From Candidatus Bipolaricaulota bacterium (GTDB lineage: Bacteria; Bipolaricaulota; Bipolaricaulia; UBA7950; UBA9294): DNA of 8,654 nucleotides. The translations under genes and the position numbers were made by a program. Location of the stretch: NCBI GenBank assembly GCA_021163015.1, contig JAGGXO010000028.1:1-8654 (forward strand). Direction: 5' to 3'. Of this stretch, positions 6,217-8,654 are shown one piece after another. Position 1 is the stretch's first letter. Each line of letters opens with the position of its first letter. Under the pieces are notes generated by a model, which ran no database searches, was not told the DNA's origin, and saw nothing but the letters and a program-made list of their open reading frames with translations.

Positions 6217-8654
6217 TCACTCTCCTTCAAATCTAGAATTGAACTCTCTAAGCCAGTCGAGATGGAGCTTGATCATCTCTCCCTGGATAGCAGGAAGCAT
6301 CTGATCTCCTTGTCTTTCGACCTCCCGATAACATCGTGAAGCAGCCTTCACGGTAGAAGAGTACCCTATCTTTACCTTGAACAATTTAAAGCCTCTTCGT
6401 AAGTCTCTTATAACATCTTCCTTGCTGTATGCTAGGATAATCCGTGCATACGCGCGTAACAGCAATAACGCAGCATTATCGGGGTTCTCCACTAGAAGGC
6501 GGTCGCATGAGCCGCGCAAGTGTCTTGTTGAGCCTGGTTCTCCCTTCACTTCATCGATATACCGCCAGACAAGGTCTATGTCATATTCGTAGAGACTCTT
6601 ACGTAGTTCAGGTGTGTAGCGAGAATCAAAATAGCTGTATACAAAACCGCTAAAGTCGCGCTGGCAAGCATCCTTATCTTTCTCAGGGTTGTCATTTGGA
6701 TAGGCCCCCACCTTGGCTGCTTGTTCCATGACGTTAAGTGCTTCTTCCCGTCGTTTCTTGATACGCTCGTATACGAACGACATCAGGTACCCTAGACACT
6801 TCTGCAGAACCGTCTTGCCCTTGCGCTGCGCGATCTCTTCTGGAACACGTTTTGCCTCCTCTTTGGACATGTACTTCGATACATACTGGGAAAGCATCTT
6901 GACGTACCCATCATCTGCGTGCTTCGTAATCGTCGCTTTGATTAGCCTCTTGCTGTAGTCAACTGTATAGTCCTCGATAGCCCCAACTACGGATAACCGG
7001 TATATGGCTTTGAATGTCTCCGATTCCGTTCGTATGTGTTCGAAATCTCTTTTTAGGTCATCGTGTACGCTAACCCAAAGCTTCCCTGCAAATTTCTCTA
7101 CCTTATAGCAAAACTTGTAGGCCTTTCGGACTTTTTCAATATCTTTTCGCGTGTATCGAGCTATCTCCTTCATACGTTTATTCTCAAGAGGAATGGTGAG
7201 TTTCTCCGTCTGGCTCACGTCCATATCTTCAAGCATTCGCTCTATGCCAGGAACAGAACCATGAGAAGGCTCGATACTATTGAGCAATTCATAGATTACC
7301 CGCTTTTCTTTATCCTCCCCTCTGAATGCATCATCAATGAAGCTCTGCATAAGTTTCTTATCGGAGAACTTCTTGGAGAGAAATAATCCGCACACGGCTT
7401 TCTTTCGGTCGCGTCCAGCACGCCCAGCCTCCTGATAGAAGGCCTCAAGTGATTGCGGCATGTTGAAGTGGAGAGTGTAGCGGATATTGGGTTTGTCAAT
7501 TCCCATACCAAAAGACTTGGTGGCTACAAGCAATACGAGGTCGTTTTTTCTGAACCTCCGCTGGGTTTCCTCGAGATCCTCGACCTCTACGCCTTCTGTT
7601 TTTTCACCACCATACTTGCTTACACTATCTGTCATTCGTGGAATATTCTCTTTGAGGTATTTTGCCACTTCATGGATTCCAAACGGGCCTCCAACATGGG
7701 GACAGAAGACCAATCCAGAATTAGTTTCTTCGCCATTAGGCTCATAGAAGAGATAATCCTCATCATCGTTATGTCCAAACCGCCGGGGAAGCTTCCTCAG
7801 CCAATTGGTGAGATATAGTTTTTTCTGTGTGGCAGGTGCTTCCCAGTCATTTTTCTTGTCTGTGGGCAGGTCCTGTGGCTCCGGGACCCGTATGATTTCA
7901 AACTGCAATTCCTCGCGCTCATATGTCCCCAGAGTCACGATGGCCTCATCATCTTCAAGCTCGAGCTCTCGTTGGACATCGCTCAGTACATCGAACGACG
8001 CCGTTCCAGTCAAGGCGATGAACGGGAGAGCATTGGAAGCTGGTTTACAGAACTTGCGTGCATTTTCCCCTAATCGCAAGTAGGCGGGGCGAAAATCATG
8101 GCCCCATTCGGAAACGCAGTGTGCCTCGTCTATAACACAGTAGGAGAACCATTTAGGACTAGATGCCGTGCGCATGTTGGTCAGGGCGTCACGGAACTCC
8201 TGGATCATGAGCCGCTCCGGGCTTACAAATGCAAATAGGAACTCCCCATCCTGGAAACTCTTGATTCGCTTCCGCTTCTCAACTCCCTTGAGCGAAGAAT
8301 CGATGAAGGTTGTGGTATCGATACCCGCTTCTCTAAGATGGTCGTCCTGGTCGTGCATCAAAGACTTTATGGGATCGACGACGAGGGTAATGCCGGGTTG
8401 TAGCAAGGCTGACAACTGGTAACAGAGAGACTTGCCCGCCCCTGTAGGAAGCAGACCGATGACATCCTTACGAGCCAATGCCCGCTCAAGTATGCCTATT
8501 TGCCCTTCGCGGAATTCTTCCTTACGGAAAAGATAATGAAGAAAATAGAGAAGTGATTCCCTTTTCTCCTCTGAGTCCAGTCGGTAAACAAGTGGCTCTG
8601 CACAGGCGACATGCCGAGTTTCTGAAACACGATGGACCGAACGTACTACAGCGG
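6217..8654 (-). CDS. RecQ-like superfamily 2 DNA helicase with divergent C-terminal region (5' end outside window)
   Basis: The frame is open to the right edge, so the true N-terminus is missing; 811 residues are visible. An apparent start at 8478 is a TTG inside the helicase domain and is not real. Motifs in visible numbering are the RecQ motif FREGQ (47-51), Walker A PTGAGKS (69-75), VVDPIKSLMHDQ (91-102), VIDEAHCVSEWGHDFRP (173-189), LTGTA (214-218), VATKSFGMGIDKP (376-388) and QEAGRAGRDR (407-416). These identify an ATP-dependent 3'-5' DNA helicase of RecQ type. Deviations are Asp for Ser in motif Ia and LTGTA in place of LTATA. A long acidic insertion (about residues 223-313) separates the two RecA-like domains. 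After motif VI there is no RecQ zinc-type cysteine cluster and no recognisable HRDC. Instead about 380 residues of mostly helical, unfamiliar sequence follow. The gene is lower in GC than the left half of the window and overlaps the ribosome site of the coiled-coil gene downstream. Confidence 0.88.
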   Translation of the reverse strand, partial: AVVRSVHRVSETRHVACAEPLVYRLDSEEKRESLLYFLHYLFRKEEFREGQIGILERALARKDVIGLLPTGAGKSLCYQLSALLQPGITLVVDPIKSLMHDQDDHLREAGIDTTTFIDSSLKGVEKRKRIKSFQDGEFLFAFVSPERLMIQEFRDALTNMRTASSPKWFSYCVIDEAHCVSEWGHDFRPAYLRLGENARKFCKPASNALPFIALTGTASFDVLSDVQRELELEDDEAIVTLGTYEREELQFEIIRVPEPQDLPTDKKNDWEAPATQKKLYLTNWLRKLPRRFGHNDDEDYLFYEPNGEETNSGLVFCPHVGGPFGIHEVAKYLKENIPRMTDSVSKYGGEKTEGVEVEDLEETQRRFRKNDLVLLVATKSFGMGIDKPNIRYTLHFNMPQSLEAFYQEAGRAGRDRKKAVCGLFLSKKFSDKKLMQSFIDDAFRGEDKEKRVIYELLNSIEPSHGSVPGIERMLEDMDVSQTEKLTIPLENKRMKEIARYTRKDIEKVRKAYKFCYKVEKFAGKLWVSVHDDLKRDFEHIRTESETFKAIYRLSVVGAIEDYTVDYSKRLIKATITKHADDGYVKMLSQYVSKYMSKEEAKRVPEEIAQRKGKTVLQKCLGYLMSFVYERIKKRREEALNVMEQAAKVGAYPNDNPEKDKDACQRDFSGFVYSYFDSRYTPELRKSLYEYDIDLVWRYIDEVKGEPGSTRHLRGSCDRLLVENPDNAALLLLRAYARIILAYSKEDVIRDLRRGFKLFKVKIGYSSTVKAASRCYREVERQGDQMLPAIQGEMIKLHLDWLREFNSRFEGE
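6222..6227 (-). promoter_or_regulatory. Ribosome binding site of the coiled-coil gene
   Basis: AAGGAG on the minus strand lies 9 bases before the ATG at 6212 and within the final codons of the RecQ-like gene. It supports the 6212 start and translational coupling of the pair. Confidence 0.75.

Noticed and set aside
8476..8478. RecQ-like protein starting at 8478.
   Set aside because: The codon is TTG within an uninterrupted helicase domain. The frame continues upstream through the FREGQ motif to the window edge.
1..8654. CRISPR arrays, tRNA or rRNA genes.
   Set aside because: I saw no regularly spaced repeats and no cloverleaf or conserved rRNA segments on either strand.

Overview
This is a bacterial window of mixed composition. 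The left two thirds and the methyltransferase gene are GC-rich: hand counts of single 60-base lines give 62% at 2281-2340 and 68% at 5221-5280. The right-hand block is clearly lower: 50% at 6241, 35% at 6361 and 43% at 7021. Genes are bacterial in type (YtrA-type GntR regulator, PfpI/DJ-1, UvrD-like helicase-nuclease, RecQ-like helicase). Some starts have strong Shine-Dalgarno sites. At least two others have a TATACT -10 box only 8-9 bases before the ATG, which implies leaderless mRNAs. I cannot assign a phylum from the sequence alone.

Layout. (1) 1-594, minus strand: a GntR/YtrA-family repressor followed, with a 17-base overlap, by an ABC-transporter ATPase that runs off the left edge. The repressor promoter (TTGACA-17-TATACT) lies largely inside a perfect 34-bp palindrome, a likely autoregulatory operator. 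(2) 595-909: a gene-poor stretch ending in an extended -10 promoter. (3) 910-1419, plus strand: a PfpI/DJ-1-family protein with an intact Cys-His catalytic pair. (4) 1603-4557, plus strand: a large UvrD-like helicase fused to a C-terminal PD-(D/E)XK nuclease with a Cas4/AddB-type four-cysteine iron-sulfur signature. (5) 4558-4854: the gap between convergent genes, holding a REP-like 15-bp inverted repeat and a second long hairpin. (6) 4855-5643, minus strand: a class I SAM-dependent methyltransferase. (7) 5751-8654, minus strand: a RecQ-like helicase, cut by the right edge, followed after 4 bases by a small coiled-coil protein with a C-terminal membrane anchor.

How they fit together. Regulator and ABC ATPase form one stress-type transporter operon. 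The helicase-nuclease looks monocistronic and is probably a DNA-end resection or repair enzyme. The most unusual part is the right end. The RecQ-like protein has all the helicase motifs but no RecQ zinc-binding cysteines and no recognisable HRDC; instead it has a roughly 380-residue C-terminal region I do not recognise. It is tightly coupled to a tail-anchored coiled-coil protein in a block of lower GC. This pair is the best candidate for an undescribed, possibly defence-related, system. That function is inference only.
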